Shown: positions 34,002 through 42,532 of the stretch, piece by piece
Layout of the letters: each line of letters begins with the position of its first letter
Numbering within the stretch: position 1 is the first letter of the stretch
Assembly (NCBI GenBank): GCA_963746955.1
Contig: CAVVDR010000021.1
Coordinates: 1-64,000, forward strand
Source: DASQBT01 sp963746955
GTDB lineage: Bacteria; Pseudomonadota; Gammaproteobacteria; Burkholderiales; Thiobacillaceae
Direction: 5' to 3'
DNA: 64,000 bases
The notes under the pieces: generated by a model
Databases searched by the model: none
What the model was told of the DNA's origin: nothing
The model's input: the letters and a program-made list of their open reading frames with translations, nothing else
Translations under genes and position numbers: made by a program

Positions 34002-35744
34002 ATGTCAAATCGTGCAGGCTCGCTGGCCCGCTACTTGCCTTGGCTGGACTGGGGACGGCAGTACCACCGCGAGTGGTTCGCTAATGACCTGATTGCAGCG
34101 GTCATCGTGACGCTGATGTTAATTCCGCAGAGCCTGGCCTATGCCATGCTGGCCAATCTTCCGCCGCAAATCGGTTTATATGCCAGCATCCTCCCGCTGG
34201 TTGCGTATGCGTTATTTGGGACCAGTCGGACGCTCGCCGTCGGGCCAGTGGCGGTGGCATCCCTGATGTCGGCTTCCGCTGCGGGTCATGTGGCGATGCC
34301 CGGCACGCCGGCGTTTTATGAGGCGTCGATCCTGCTGGCATTTCTTGGCGGCGCGATGCTGGTGATGCTGTCGCTGATTCGCGCCGGGGCGATCGGCAAC
34401 TTGCTGAGCCATCCTGTCGTCTCCGGTTTCATCATCGCCTCGGCTGTCCTGATCGCTGCCGGCCAGATCAAACATCTGTTCGGCGTCAGCGCCAAAGGCG
34501 ACACGCTGATCGCCATTATCGCCAGCCTGTCCGGCGCCCTGGCTGCGACGCATACAATCACTCTGCTTATTGGCGCTGCGTGTCTGATATTTCTGCTGGC
34601 GGTGCGGAAGTATGGAAATTCCGCGCTTAGTGCCGCGGGGCTGTCTCCGCGGACGGCGGATATCGCAGTCAAGGCCGGGCCGGTGTTGACGGTGATCGTA
34701 TCGACACTTCTGGTATCACTGTTCGATTTGCAGGCGCAGGGCGTGAAAGTGGTTGGACACATTCCTGCCAGCCTGCCCTCGCTAACGCTGCCTTCGCTGG
34801 ATCTGGTGCAAGTCAAATCCCTGCTGCTGCCAGCGTTTCTGATTGCCTTGATCGGTTTTGTCGAATCGGTTTCGGTGGGGCACACCTTGGGCGCCAAGCG
34901 CCGCCAGCGCATTGACCCCAATCAGGAGTTGATGGGCCTGGGAGCAGCCAATATTGCGTCCGCGCTCTCCGGGGGCTACAGCGTCACCGGGGGATTTGCG
35001 CGTTCAGTCGTCAATTTCGACGCCGGTGCGGAAACGCCGTTGGCCGGGGTATTCACCGCAGTGGGAATACTGATTGTGACGGTCGCGTTTACGCCCTATC
35101 TTGCCAATCTTCCCCAAGCTACGCTTGCCGCCACCATTATCGTCGCCGTGCTCTCCCTTGTCAGGCTCAATGTATTGCGCGAGGTATGGAACTATTCCAA
35201 GGCCGATTTTGCCGCGGTAGCGGCCACCATCATCGTCGTGTTGTCTGCCGGTGTGGAACTGGGCGTGCTGGCTGGGGTAATACTGTCCATCCTGTTGTTG
35301 CTGGCAAAAATCAGCAAACCTCATATTGCGGTTACCGGTCGGGTGCCCGGCACCGATCATTACCGAAACATCCTGCGGCACGCGGTGATTCAGAGCGACT
35401 CTGTGCTATCGCTGCGGGTGGATGAAAGTCTGTATTTTCCCAACGCGCGTTATCTGGAAGATGCCTTGCTGGCGCTGGTGACCGAGCGTCCTGGCGTACG
35501 GCACGTGGTATTGCAGGCTAGTGCGATCAATGACATTGATTCGAGTGCGCTCGAAAGCCTGGAGAGCATCGAGGGCCGCCTCAAGGATATGGGTGTGAGC
35601 CTGCATCTGTCCGAAGTCAAGGGCCCGGTGATGGACAAACTGAGAAACACGCATTTCCTGACGCATCTGCGCGGACAGGTCTTTCTCAGCCATGACCAGG
35701 CAATGAAGGCCCTTGACCCGTCGATTGCGGCCGGCGCAGGCTAA
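34002..35744 (+). CDS. SulP family anion transporter with STAS domain
   Basis: A 580-residue protein. The membrane part (residues about 25-430) shows SulP signatures: MLIPQSLAYAMLANLPPQIG, SHPVVSGFIIASAV and SVGHTLGAKRRQRIDPNQELMGLG. A cytoplasmic STAS domain follows (about 455-570, VVLQASAINDIDSSALESLE). Members carry sulfate, bicarbonate or other anions. Next to persulfide dioxygenase and rhodanese genes, sulfate or sulfite movement is plausible but not proven, and a bicarbonate role is equally possible in an autotroph. ATG 34002 is chosen for its AAGGGAG site; the longer frame has no homology. Confidence 0.9.
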   Translation: MSNRAGSLARYLPWLDWGRQYHREWFANDLIAAVIVTLMLIPQSLAYAMLANLPPQIGLYASILPLVAYALFGTSRTLAVGPVAVASLMSASAAGHVAMPGTPAFYEASILLAFLGGAMLVMLSLIRAGAIGNLLSHPVVSGFIIASAVLIAAGQIKHLFGVSAKGDTLIAIIASLSGALAATHTITLLIGAACLIFLLAVRKYGNSALSAAGLSPRTADIAVKAGPVLTVIVSTLLVSLFDLQAQGVKVVGHIPASLPSLTLPSLDLVQVKSLLLPAFLIALIGFVESVSVGHTLGAKRRQRIDPNQELMGLGAANIASALSGGYSVTGGFARSVVNFDAGAETPLAGVFTAVGILIVTVAFTPYLANLPQATLAATIIVAVLSLVRLNVLREVWNYSKADFAAVAATIIVVLSAGVELGVLAGVILSILLLLAKISKPHIAVTGRVPGTDHYRNILRHAVIQSDSVLSLRVDESLYFPNARYLEDALLALVTERPGVRHVVLQASAINDIDSSALESLESIEGRLKDMGVSLHLSEVKGPVMDKLRNTHFLTHLRGQVFLSHDQAMKALDPSIAAGAG

Positions 35745-36125
35745 TCAGGCACACGACCAATCTTTCCATGAGGCGCTTGACCAGGGCGGTCACGGAATCG
35801 ATGTGGGTGGAGTTGGCAAGGATGTAGCCGTGTCGGTCGCCTCGATCCGGTCAGGCAGCTCATGCGCCCGGTCCCGTTGGGCACAGGCGCCCCCAACGCA
35901 TAAACCTGCTTTCAGAACAAGGGCGCAGCGGGCGTTTGCTCGGGCTTCCGGGACTGCGTGTCCGCGCCGGGTTTCATCAGTTTTCACGTTGCTCGTCGAG
36001 CATCTGATCCACTTCGCGTTCGCTCACTACGCGCTCCGCAGGAATCATGAAACGTCACAGACCCCTGAATTCGGGTCGCAAGCACGCTTCGATAGGCGTG
36101 CCGGATCAACGGGCTTCGGAGCGAT
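35745..36125. other. 381-base gap with possible coding remnant
   Basis: Between the SulP gene and the convergent phosphoesterase gene no intact gene is recognised. On the minus strand around 35760-35850 one frame reads DRHGYILANSTHIDSVTALV, which looks protein-like, but it is closed upstream by stops. This suggests a decayed gene of unknown family. No terminator-like hairpin with a T-run stands out. Confidence 0.3.
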
Positions 36126-36986
36126 TCATGCAAGCTTCGCGTGTTTGCCCTGTTTCTTTGCCGGCACATCAAGGCACCGGGTCCAGTGGATGATTTCGAG
36201 CGTGCCATCCGCGGCTTCCGCCAGTGCCGAAAGACTTTCCACCCAATCGCCGTCGTTGCAATACAGGACTCCATCGACGCTGCGGATTTCCGCTTTGTGT
36301 ATGTGCCCGCACACCACGCCATCACATTCTCGCCGCCGCGCTTCTTCAACCATTACGCGTTCAAACGCGGTGATGAAACTGACCGCATTCTTGACCTTGT
36401 GCTTGAGATACTGCGACAAGGACCAGTAGGAGTAGCCGAAGCGGACTCTCAGCCTGTTGAGCCAGCGGTTCAACACCAGCGTCAGAGTGTAGAGCGAGTC
36501 GCCCAGATAGGCGAGCCAGCGAGCGTGTTGCAGGACGCCATCGAACATGTCGCCGTGCGTAACCAGCAGCCGTTGGCCGGTTGCGGTGACGTGGATGACC
36601 TCGTCCACCACTTCGATGTCGCCAAATGCCAGCCCGATGAATTGCCGCGCCATGGAATCGTGATTGCCCGGTACGAATACCACGCGGGTGCCCTTGCGCG
36701 CCTTGCGCAGGAGTTTTTGCACCACGTCGTTGTGCGTCTGCGGCCAGTACCACCCCTTGCGCAATTGCCAGCCGTCAAGGATATCGCCTACCAGATAGAG
36801 CGTTTCCGACTCGTTGTACTTGAGAAAATCCAGCAGATAGCCGGCCTGGCAGCCTGCCGTGCCAAGGTGGATATCCGATATCCAGAGGGTGCGGAAATGG
36901 CGCGGCGGGTTGGCGGAGAGATGGGCCGGCCCGCCAACCTGACCACAGACCGGAAGAACCGTAGCGGCCTCCAGGGCCGCTGACAT
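36126..36986 (-). CDS. LpxH-like UDP-2,3-diacylglucosamine diphosphatase family metallophosphoesterase
   Basis: A calcineurin-like phosphoesterase of about 286 residues. Metal-binding motifs are all present: WISDIHLGT, LVGDILDGW, FVPGNHDS, LLVTHGDMFD and VCGHIHKAE. The order and the HxH-like last motif match the LpxH superfamily, but the protein is longer than classical LpxH (about 240) and has an extra helical insert with VLNRWLNRLRVRFGYSYWSL. It matches the paralogue often annotated as UDP-2,3-diacylglucosamine diphosphatase and found beside glycosyltransferases. Its true substrate is unsure. The start is uncertain between 37037 and 36986; the first conserved part begins well after either. 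Confidence 0.8.
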   Translation of the reverse strand: MSAALEAATVLPVCGQVGGPAHLSANPPRHFRTLWISDIHLGTAGCQAGYLLDFLKYNESETLYLVGDILDGWQLRKGWYWPQTHNDVVQKLLRKARKGTRVVFVPGNHDSMARQFIGLAFGDIEVVDEVIHVTATGQRLLVTHGDMFDGVLQHARWLAYLGDSLYTLTLVLNRWLNRLRVRFGYSYWSLSQYLKHKVKNAVSFITAFERVMVEEARRRECDGVVCGHIHKAEIRSVDGVLYCNDGDWVESLSALAEAADGTLEIIHWTRCLDVPAKKQGKHAKLA

Positions 36987-37219
36987 TGGCGCGGAAGCAC
37001 GACGATCGAGGATTTGGGCGCAGTCAGGATCGGGCATGCGCGTATCAAGCCACAGCGATATGACACGGGTGTTTCTGCCCTATGAAGATTGCGTTTCCGT
37101 ACGCCAGCGTCAGGCGCTATGCCGCCGTATTCTCCGATGCGCTGAAAGCCGCCAGATGCCGGTTGGTCTTCGCGGCAGATGGCGCGCAACCAGCGCGGAA
37201 CGGGTCCAGACCCGCGCGG

Positions 37220-37702
37220 TCATTCGCCCTTGAGTTCGCCCGTCGCGGTTTGCAGATAGTTCTGCAGGCCCATCTTTTCAATAAGACCCAACTGGGTTTC
37301 GAGATAGTCGATGTGCTCTTCCGTGTCTTCCTGGATGTCGACCAGGATCTCCCGCGACACGTAGTCCTTAACCGATTCGCAGTGGGCAATGGCATCGATG
37401 TATAGCGCACGGCCGATATGCTCCAGCTTGAGATCGCCGGCCAGACACTCCGGCACGTGCTCTCCGATCAGCAGCTTGCCCAGGTCTTGCATATTAGGCA
37501 GCCCGTCCAAAAACAGGATGCGCTGGATCAGCTTGTCGGCGTGATGCATCTCTTCGATCGACTCATCGTGCTCATGCTTGCCGAGCGCAGCGAAGCCCCA
37601 GTTCTTGTACATACGTGCATGCAAGAAATACTGGTTGACGGCGGTCAACTCGATACTGAGCGCCTTGTTGAGAAACTGAAGAACCTTCTTGTCGCCTTTC
37701 AT
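37220..37702 (-). CDS. bfr: Bacterioferritin
   Basis: A 160-residue ferritin-like four-helix protein. Ferroxidase residues are visible: Glu in LSIELTAVNQYFLHARM, E-x-x-H in ESIEEMHHADKLI, and Glu/His in EDTEEHIDYLETQ. The heme-ligand Met position in RILFLDGLPNMQDL is present. It stores iron as a ferric mineral in the cytoplasm. ATG 37702 is preceded by CACAGGAGGATTTC. It is on the same strand as, and 120 bases after, the PepSY-like gene of the hemP-bfd-peroxidase cluster, so iron handling is the common theme. Confidence 0.95.
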   Translation of the reverse strand: MKGDKKVLQFLNKALSIELTAVNQYFLHARMYKNWGFAALGKHEHDESIEEMHHADKLIQRILFLDGLPNMQDLGKLLIGEHVPECLAGDLKLEHIGRALYIDAIAHCESVKDYVSREILVDIQEDTEEHIDYLETQLGLIEKMGLQNYLQTATGELKGE

Positions 37703-37821
37703 GAAATCCTCCTGTGTGGAATTCAACTTGAGTACACCGGGTGCAAACTTCGCTGGTCATCGGTTGCCGCAGGCACTTCACTCCAATTTAGTCCTGGCGG
37801 ACAGAATATCGGGGGCTTGGC

Positions 37822-38592
37822 CTAGTGTTGATTGCTCCGTAAGCGATGGCGCAGATATATCCAGATGCCGCTCAGGGCGATCAGTATGAATACCATGCCA
37901 ACCGCGTCAACCAGAAGCGGGCCGTAGGGTCCAATGATTCGCCCACTGTGCGCATCCAGAAGAATGCGCTCGAGCGGCAGTTGCGGTCTCAGGTAAGGGG
38001 CTGCCTGTGCTCTGACGGGTGCAGGGAGTGGCTCGCTTACGGCCCAGTTCACCTTGCCGCCATACGGCATCCAGTTCAGGCCATCACGGCTCGCAAAGCG
38101 GTGGTCATTCTCGTCGGCAATGACGACTGCGCCATTCCCCTGGCCAATGCGGTGAATATTGGAAACCGGCAGATCACTTGTTTGCAGGGTGTCCACCAGC
38201 CGACCCCGCACATCAAGTACGGCAATGCGACTGGCATTGGCCGCAAACAGCAGGTCGTTGGCAACAGCAAGCCCGAGCGGCCGGGGCAATGCGGCCGAGA
38301 GCGGCCGCCCGTCAATCACAGTCTGGGAATCCGTGCCGATTATCCAATGGTTGGCTGAACGGAAGCCTGTTTCAGGAATGACTGCATGCAGCCCATACAA
38401 TCGGATGAACCACGGCGCGCCGATTTCCATACGGTCGAGGCCCCAATCCGTGCTGTGATTGAGTGCGATGCCGCTTGCCGCCAGCCACAGCACAAAAAGC
38501 CCGGCCACCGCACCCATTCTGCGATGCCAGCGATGCAGCAACACGCCAACCAAGCGACGACGATGCGAGGAGTGATGGGTGCCTTGCATCAT
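37822..38592 (-). CDS. PepSY-associated membrane protein
   Basis: A 256-residue protein with an N-terminal membrane helix in the PepSY_TM style (RRRLVGVLLHRWHRRMGAVA then GLFVLWLAASGIALNH). A periplasmic middle of about 170 residues looks beta-rich (VANDLLFAANASRIAVLDVRG), and a C-terminal helix AVGMVFILIALSGIWIYLRH follows. The His residues flanking the helices may bind heme or metal as in PepSY_TM ferric reductases (inference). The start ATGATG overlaps the stop of the FMN-binding protein gene, so the two are coupled. Confidence 0.75.
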   Translation of the reverse strand: MMQGTHHSSHRRRLVGVLLHRWHRRMGAVAGLFVLWLAASGIALNHSTDWGLDRMEIGAPWFIRLYGLHAVIPETGFRSANHWIIGTDSQTVIDGRPLSAALPRPLGLAVANDLLFAANASRIAVLDVRGRLVDTLQTSDLPVSNIHRIGQGNGAVVIADENDHRFASRDGLNWMPYGGKVNWAVSEPLPAPVRAQAAPYLRPQLPLERILLDAHSGRIIGPYGPLLVDAVGMVFILIALSGIWIYLRHRLRSNQH

Positions 38593-39134
38593 GGCGCCAG
38601 CGAGTCGAGCACGAGTGCTGCGCGGGCCATTCGTTCCATTGAATGCACAGAGAGGGTCGCTCCGGAAATCCCGTCTATGGATCTGTTGAGTCTTCCATCC
38701 TGCAGTCTGCTCCCGACAAACTGCTGCAAAAAGGATGGGTAGCGCACCTCCATGCCGCGGGTTTCCCGATAGACCAGAACGCGGACCCGTTCGATCGCTG
38801 CATTCTTCACTACAAACGCGGCGGTGATCGGGTACTCCTTGCCAATCTCGTCCAGGATCCATGCGGTCTTGCCATCGGCGCGCCAGTAGCGCAGCCGTGC
38901 CTGGCCATAAGGATGTCCAAGCACCGCCTTGAGTTTGTCCTGCGCGGCATTGTCGAGCCAGATCACCCTGACCGGCGGTGGGGCACCGAACTCTTCACGC
39001 AGGAAATCATCGCGCGTCTGATAGACCGTATCGCCATACGCAGTTCCGCTCCATGCTGCTAGAAGCATCGTCAAAATCAGGCTAGTACGTAAGGCCCAAA
39101 CCAAGGTCGAAGCGATCGCGCGAAGAGTCCACAT
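38589..39134 (-). CDS. Exported FMN-binding domain protein (predicted covalent flavoprotein)
   Basis: The protein is about 181 residues, with a hydrophobic signal segment ending SGTAYG. The FMN-binding domain follows: WILDEIGKEYPITAAFVVKN, IERVRVLVYRETRG and the end motif DGISGATLS. The D-G-x-S-G-A-T motif is the recognition site at which ApbE attaches FMN through the Thr. The start is uncertain: ATG 39134 (overlapping the porin gene by 53 bases) or TTG 39104, none with a good ribosome site. Between a porin and a PepSY-like membrane protein, a role in passing electrons across the periplasm is likely but not shown. Confidence 0.8.
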   Translation of the reverse strand: MWTLRAIASTLVWALRTSLILTMLLAAWSGTAYGDTVYQTRDDFLREEFGAPPPVRVIWLDNAAQDKLKAVLGHPYGQARLRYWRADGKTAWILDEIGKEYPITAAFVVKNAAIERVRVLVYRETRGMEVRYPSFLQQFVGSRLQDGRLNRSIDGISGATLSVHSMERMARAALVLDSLAP

Positions 39135-40410
39135 TGAAAGTCTGATAATCGGCTTTGAATACCACATTCGGGTTGAGTTGATAATTGAAGCCGACCGTGC
39201 CCACCGTTTCGGTCCCGGCCGGCGTGTCACTGAGCGATCGTGTGTCCGGCAAGCCCAAGTACGCACTCGCGGTATTGTAGCGCTCGTAGCGCACGAAGGG
39301 CGCAAGGGAACGCCCGCCCGATTGCCAAAGGCGATAGGCAGCCTGCGTATACCAGCCGGAGAAGGCCTTGGGAATGGGCGTGGGCACGAAATCATTAAAC
39401 TGGTTGTAGTCGTTGGTACCGGAAATTGAGCCCTTGGCGTAAACCGCCGACAGATCCCAGCGATCAGGCGTCCAGCGCGCATGCGTGTCCCAGAGCAGGA
39501 TCCGCGTGCCATCGACGGGTGCAGACACGGTCCCCTGTCCCTGTCCCGCGCCGCCCGTGAACAGGCTGGCGCCGACGACAAGGCCGGGTGTTCCGCGCCA
39601 GTTGAGCGCGCCGTAGACCGAAGGGTCCTTGGCCTTGGCCAGCTGCAATTCCTGGTGGACGCAACCTAGTGGCGTCTGTCTGCACTCGCTGGTGGAAGAC
39701 GGGTCCCACTTCCCCAGATCGAAGCCTGTGGTCAAACCGACGTCCCAGGCCAGCCCGAAATCGGTTGAACCATAGATTCCGACGCCGCCCTCCCGCCAGG
39801 TGCTCGGAATGACCGCGGTCTCCACGAAATTGCGCTCCACGCCGTAATAGGCGGTCGGTTCGTGCGATTCATTCAGCAACCCAAACGGCATCAGGAACAG
39901 GCCGGCCCTGAGATTCACATTCTGTGCAAGGCGATGATCGATGTAGAACTGCTCGACCTCGGCTTCGCCCTGGTCGTCCTGCGAAGTCACGGCGTGCTCG
40001 AATTCAAATTCGGAGTTGAATCGGGTCTCGTCGTCGAACCGATGGCCGAAGCCGAATACTGCGCGTCGCAGATCGGCTTGCGTGAGGTTCGAGTCGCGCG
40101 GATGGTTGTAGTTGATTTCGCCATAGCCGTAGATCGTGGTACTCCCAAACCCCGATTGAGCCGCTTGGGCCGGCGCTGCCATCGCGGCGGCGGCGGCGCC
40201 CGCAGGCGCAGAGGTGGGGGCGCTTGCCGCGGCTTCCTGTTGATTGGCGATCGCTTCGGTCTTTGAGTTGACCTGGTTCAATTCGGCCTTGAGCGCCTGG
40301 ACTTCTGCTTCAAGCCGGTCGATGCGTGCACGCAGGTCCGCATCATCGGCATGGCAATACGGTGCTGCCAACAATGCCGCTATGAGGAAAGACAATTTGG
40401 TTCGTTGCAT
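39082..40410 (-). CDS. Outer membrane porin, phosphate-selective (OprO/P)-like
   Basis: A 442-residue protein with a signal peptide (MQRTKLSFLIAALLAAPYCHA). Next come a coiled-coil segment (residues about 23-55, LRARIDRLEAEVQALKAELN), an Ala/Pro linker, and then a beta-barrel with alternating aromatic strands ending in Tyr (DLGLGLTY). EFEFEHAV and LRAGLFLMPFGLLNE match porins of the OprO/OprP or DUF3138-like type. The coiled coil may trimerise it. It sits between a diheme peroxidase-like gene and a flavoprotein gene, so its cargo may be iron- or heme-related rather than phosphate. Confidence 0.82.
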   Translation of the reverse strand: MQRTKLSFLIAALLAAPYCHADDADLRARIDRLEAEVQALKAELNQVNSKTEAIANQQEAAASAPTSAPAGAAAAAMAAPAQAAQSGFGSTTIYGYGEINYNHPRDSNLTQADLRRAVFGFGHRFDDETRFNSEFEFEHAVTSQDDQGEAEVEQFYIDHRLAQNVNLRAGLFLMPFGLLNESHEPTAYYGVERNFVETAVIPSTWREGGVGIYGSTDFGLAWDVGLTTGFDLGKWDPSSTSECRQTPLGCVHQELQLAKAKDPSVYGALNWRGTPGLVVGASLFTGGAGQGQGTVSAPVDGTRILLWDTHARWTPDRWDLSAVYAKGSISGTNDYNQFNDFVPTPIPKAFSGWYTQAAYRLWQSGGRSLAPFVRYERYNTASAYLGLPDTRSLSDTPAGTETVGTVGFNYQLNPNVVFKADYQTFNVDSSRDRFDLGLGLTY

Positions 40411-40456
40411 AGTGAGACTCCAGGTTCAGATGGTGGAATGGGGGAATTGACACGGC

Positions 40457-41677
40457 TCAGGGTGTCGCTTGCCAACCGTCGGTCAGGGTCTGCAGGAAGG
40501 CGACAATGTCATCGATCTCCTGGCCCGAGAGACCAAGGTGGCCCAATTCCTCGTGGTTCACGGTTTCTGCCACCTCGGGCGCGGGCCAGCAATGTTGGCT
40601 CTGGGCATCGGCGTCGCGTGTCCACGTTGCGTCGATGCATCTTGGACGCAAGTCACGGTCGTTGTAGAACTCCACCACCGAGCGCAGATCCGTGAAGTAG
40701 CCGTTATGCATGTAGGGCGCCGTCACGGCAATATTGCGCAGGGTAGGCACTTTGAACCTGCCGTTTTGCGCGGCAATGCCGAGCGCCCCGCCCAGTCCCA
40801 GGTCGGCGAAGTTCCACCCGTCAGGATTGAAACCGGCGCCCTGTGCGTAGAACGGATTATCGGGATTGCGCGGCACGCCCAGGTTGTCGTAGGTGAAGTC
40901 GGTAAACAGCGGCGGGGTTCCATTGGCCAGCGGGGCGATTGGATGGCAAGCGGCGCAGTTGCCCTTTTTCGGGTCGGTAAATAGGGCCATGCCATTCAGC
41001 TCCCGGGCGGTCAGAACGGCTTGTCCATTAAGGAAATAGTCAAACTTCGATGTGAAGGGTGCAAGAGTTTTCGTGCGCTCGAAGGCAGCGATCGCCTGCA
41101 CAATCCGATCGTAAGCCTGATCGGCATCGTCCAGCGAGCCCGCACCGAACACCTGAAGGAACAACGGGGCATAGGAGGCGTTGCGCACCTTGTCCACCAC
41201 AGCCTGTTGATCGAGGTTGGCCATTTCTGCCGGGTTGAGGAAAGGCTGCTTGGCCTGATCCTCCAGCATCGAGGCCCGTCCATCGAGAAACTGGCCACCG
41301 ACATAGGTTCCGCGTCCGGTGTCGTAATGAAGTGCCGGAGAAAACTGTGCGTAGGCGGCCGTAGGGGTGTTGCGTTTGCCGAACAGTCCGGGATGGACAC
41401 CCTGGGAAGTGGGCGTGCTTTGGTGGGGATCGGTAAAGTCGTGAGCGGCAGCGTGGCAGGTGGCGCAGGCTTGGCCAGCCGGCTCCGAGAGATTGGTGTC
41501 CTCGAATAGTTTCTTACCCAGTAACTCCAGGTTTGCTTGAACGGCCGCGGCAGAATTCATCGCTTGAGTACCGCCGCCACCGCAGCCTGACAGCGTCAAC
41601 GCCAAGCCTAAGCATATACACGTCAATATAGTGGCAGGTTCGCCCGAAATGGGGGGGAGCCTGGAGGGCTTACCCAT
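40457..41677 (-). CDS. Diheme cytochrome c peroxidase/MauG-family lipoprotein
   Basis: A 406-residue protein from ATG 41677 with a lipobox (LTLSGC, Cys 32) and two heme c sites, CATCH (71-75) and CAACH (241-245). The MauG/CcpA fold segments AAFERTKTL, LRNIAVTAPYMHNGYFTDL and VVEFYNDRD are intact. Family members reduce H2O2 or oxidise protein-bound or small substrates. The Met/His choice for the high-potential heme ligand cannot be judged by eye. Its start overlaps the stop of the preceding 81-residue ORF by one base (TGATG). A Gly-rich stretch follows the lipid Cys. Confidence 0.88.
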   Translation of the reverse strand: MGKPSRLPPISGEPATILTCICLGLALTLSGCGGGGTQAMNSAAAVQANLELLGKKLFEDTNLSEPAGQACATCHAAAHDFTDPHQSTPTSQGVHPGLFGKRNTPTAAYAQFSPALHYDTGRGTYVGGQFLDGRASMLEDQAKQPFLNPAEMANLDQQAVVDKVRNASYAPLFLQVFGAGSLDDADQAYDRIVQAIAAFERTKTLAPFTSKFDYFLNGQAVLTARELNGMALFTDPKKGNCAACHPIAPLANGTPPLFTDFTYDNLGVPRNPDNPFYAQGAGFNPDGWNFADLGLGGALGIAAQNGRFKVPTLRNIAVTAPYMHNGYFTDLRSVVEFYNDRDLRPRCIDATWTRDADAQSQHCWPAPEVAETVNHEELGHLGLSGQEIDDIVAFLQTLTDGWQATP

Positions 41678-41922
41678 CACGGCCGCGCTTTCCGGGCGGA
41701 CGATTCCGTCATCCCTTCGAGGCATACATCCAGCCCTCGGCACGCGTCACACAACTTGGAACCCAATGTTTCGTCCTGCGCCAAACTGGCGAATGACATG
41801 CGTGCGACCGCGGACGAGCGTTGCGAGCCGGCTTCCATTCCGTTGCGCAGGTGATGGAAGGCTCCCGCCGTCAGTTCGGATTGATTCTCCGGACCCGTCG
41901 AAACATGCGTTGTTTGCTTCAT
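41677..41922 (-). CDS. Unknown 81-residue protein coupled to the diheme peroxidase gene
   Basis: A short ORF with a good ribosome site (AAGGGG six bases before ATG 41922) whose TGA overlaps the ATG of the next gene. The sequence is polar, with no signal or membrane segment, and ends with a C-x2-C-x4-C cluster in KLCDACRGLDVCLEG. I recognise no family. The coupling and ribosome site support that it is expressed; the cysteines could bind a metal or heme. The alternative is that it is only a leader ORF that times translation of the peroxidase. Confidence 0.5.
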   Translation of the reverse strand: MKQTTHVSTGPENQSELTAGAFHHLRNGMEAGSQRSSAVARMSFASLAQDETLGSKLCDACRGLDVCLEGMTESSARKARP

Positions 41923-42015
41923 GCCAACCCCTTACAAGTCAGTACATAGATTTGCTGGCTTGTCCGGAGCACCGGACTGGCTGGCTGACACTAGGTCTGT
42001 AAATAGCGCTTAATG

Positions 42016-42303
42016 CTAATGAATAGCGATGCTGCCAATTATCTCGAACGGCTGGTCCCCGGTTTCGCTTGGTGTATTGACCTTATTGCAAAGGGGCTTT
42101 CCACCTCGGGCCGGCCGGAGGCGGGATGAATGCGTGTAGGCCCCGCGCGCTTCCTGCAATACGGCCTTGGCGCATCCCGCGCATTTCCCGCACTGCGAAG
42201 CCACGCCCAGTTGCTTGCGCAAGTCGCGCATGCGGCTCGCTCCCTGGATCACGGCTTGATGAATGTCCCGATCGGTTACCTGCTGGCAGATGCACACATA
42301 CAT
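42016..42303 (-). CDS. bfd: Bacterioferritin-associated ferredoxin
   Basis: A 95-residue protein starting MYVCICQQVTDRDIHQAV, with the four cluster cysteines at 4, 6, 38 and 41 (C-x-C ... CGKC), as in Bfd [2Fe-2S] proteins. Bfd reduces the ferric core of bacterioferritin to release iron. The last about 30 residues are longer than in typical Bfd (65-75 residues) and not conserved. It follows hemP by ten bases, and a bacterioferritin gene is in the same minus-strand series further downstream. Confidence 0.9.
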   Translation of the reverse strand: MYVCICQQVTDRDIHQAVIQGASRMRDLRKQLGVASQCGKCAGCAKAVLQEARGAYTHSSRLRPARGGKPLCNKVNTPSETGDQPFEIIGSIAIH

Positions 42304-42313
42304 TGGAGTTGCC

Positions 42314-42508
42314 TTACTTCGTCAGTATCAGTTTGCCGGTGCGCGTCTGCCGCAAGCGGTACTGTTCGCCTCGATGCTTGATGAACACGTCGTTTCCGCC
42401 GAAACAAAACAAGGATGCGCTGGAAATCTCCCGACCCTCGTTCGCCCTGAATCGATCGGGCTGTTCATTGACTTGGCCGGCAACCGGACTGACTGGGTAA
42501 GATTCCAT
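42314..42508 (-). CDS. hemP: Hemin uptake protein HemP
   Basis: A 64-residue protein whose second half carries the HemP signature: I-S-S-x-x-L followed by NDVFIKHRGEQYRLRQTRTG and the terminal KLILTK. In betaproteobacteria hemP is a strongly iron-repressed small gene linked to heme use. ATG 42508 follows a modest AGGGA site. It is the first gene of the minus-strand series and lies directly downstream of a Fur-like palindrome. Confidence 0.9.
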   Translation of the reverse strand: MESYPVSPVAGQVNEQPDRFRANEGREISSASLFCFGGNDVFIKHRGEQYRLRQTRTGKLILTK

Positions 42509-42532
42509 GGGTAATCCCTATTCATAGATCGG

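Noticed and set aside
41985..42020. AT-rich stretch after bfd as a second Fur box
   Set aside because: It overlaps the bfd end and has no clear inverted symmetry.
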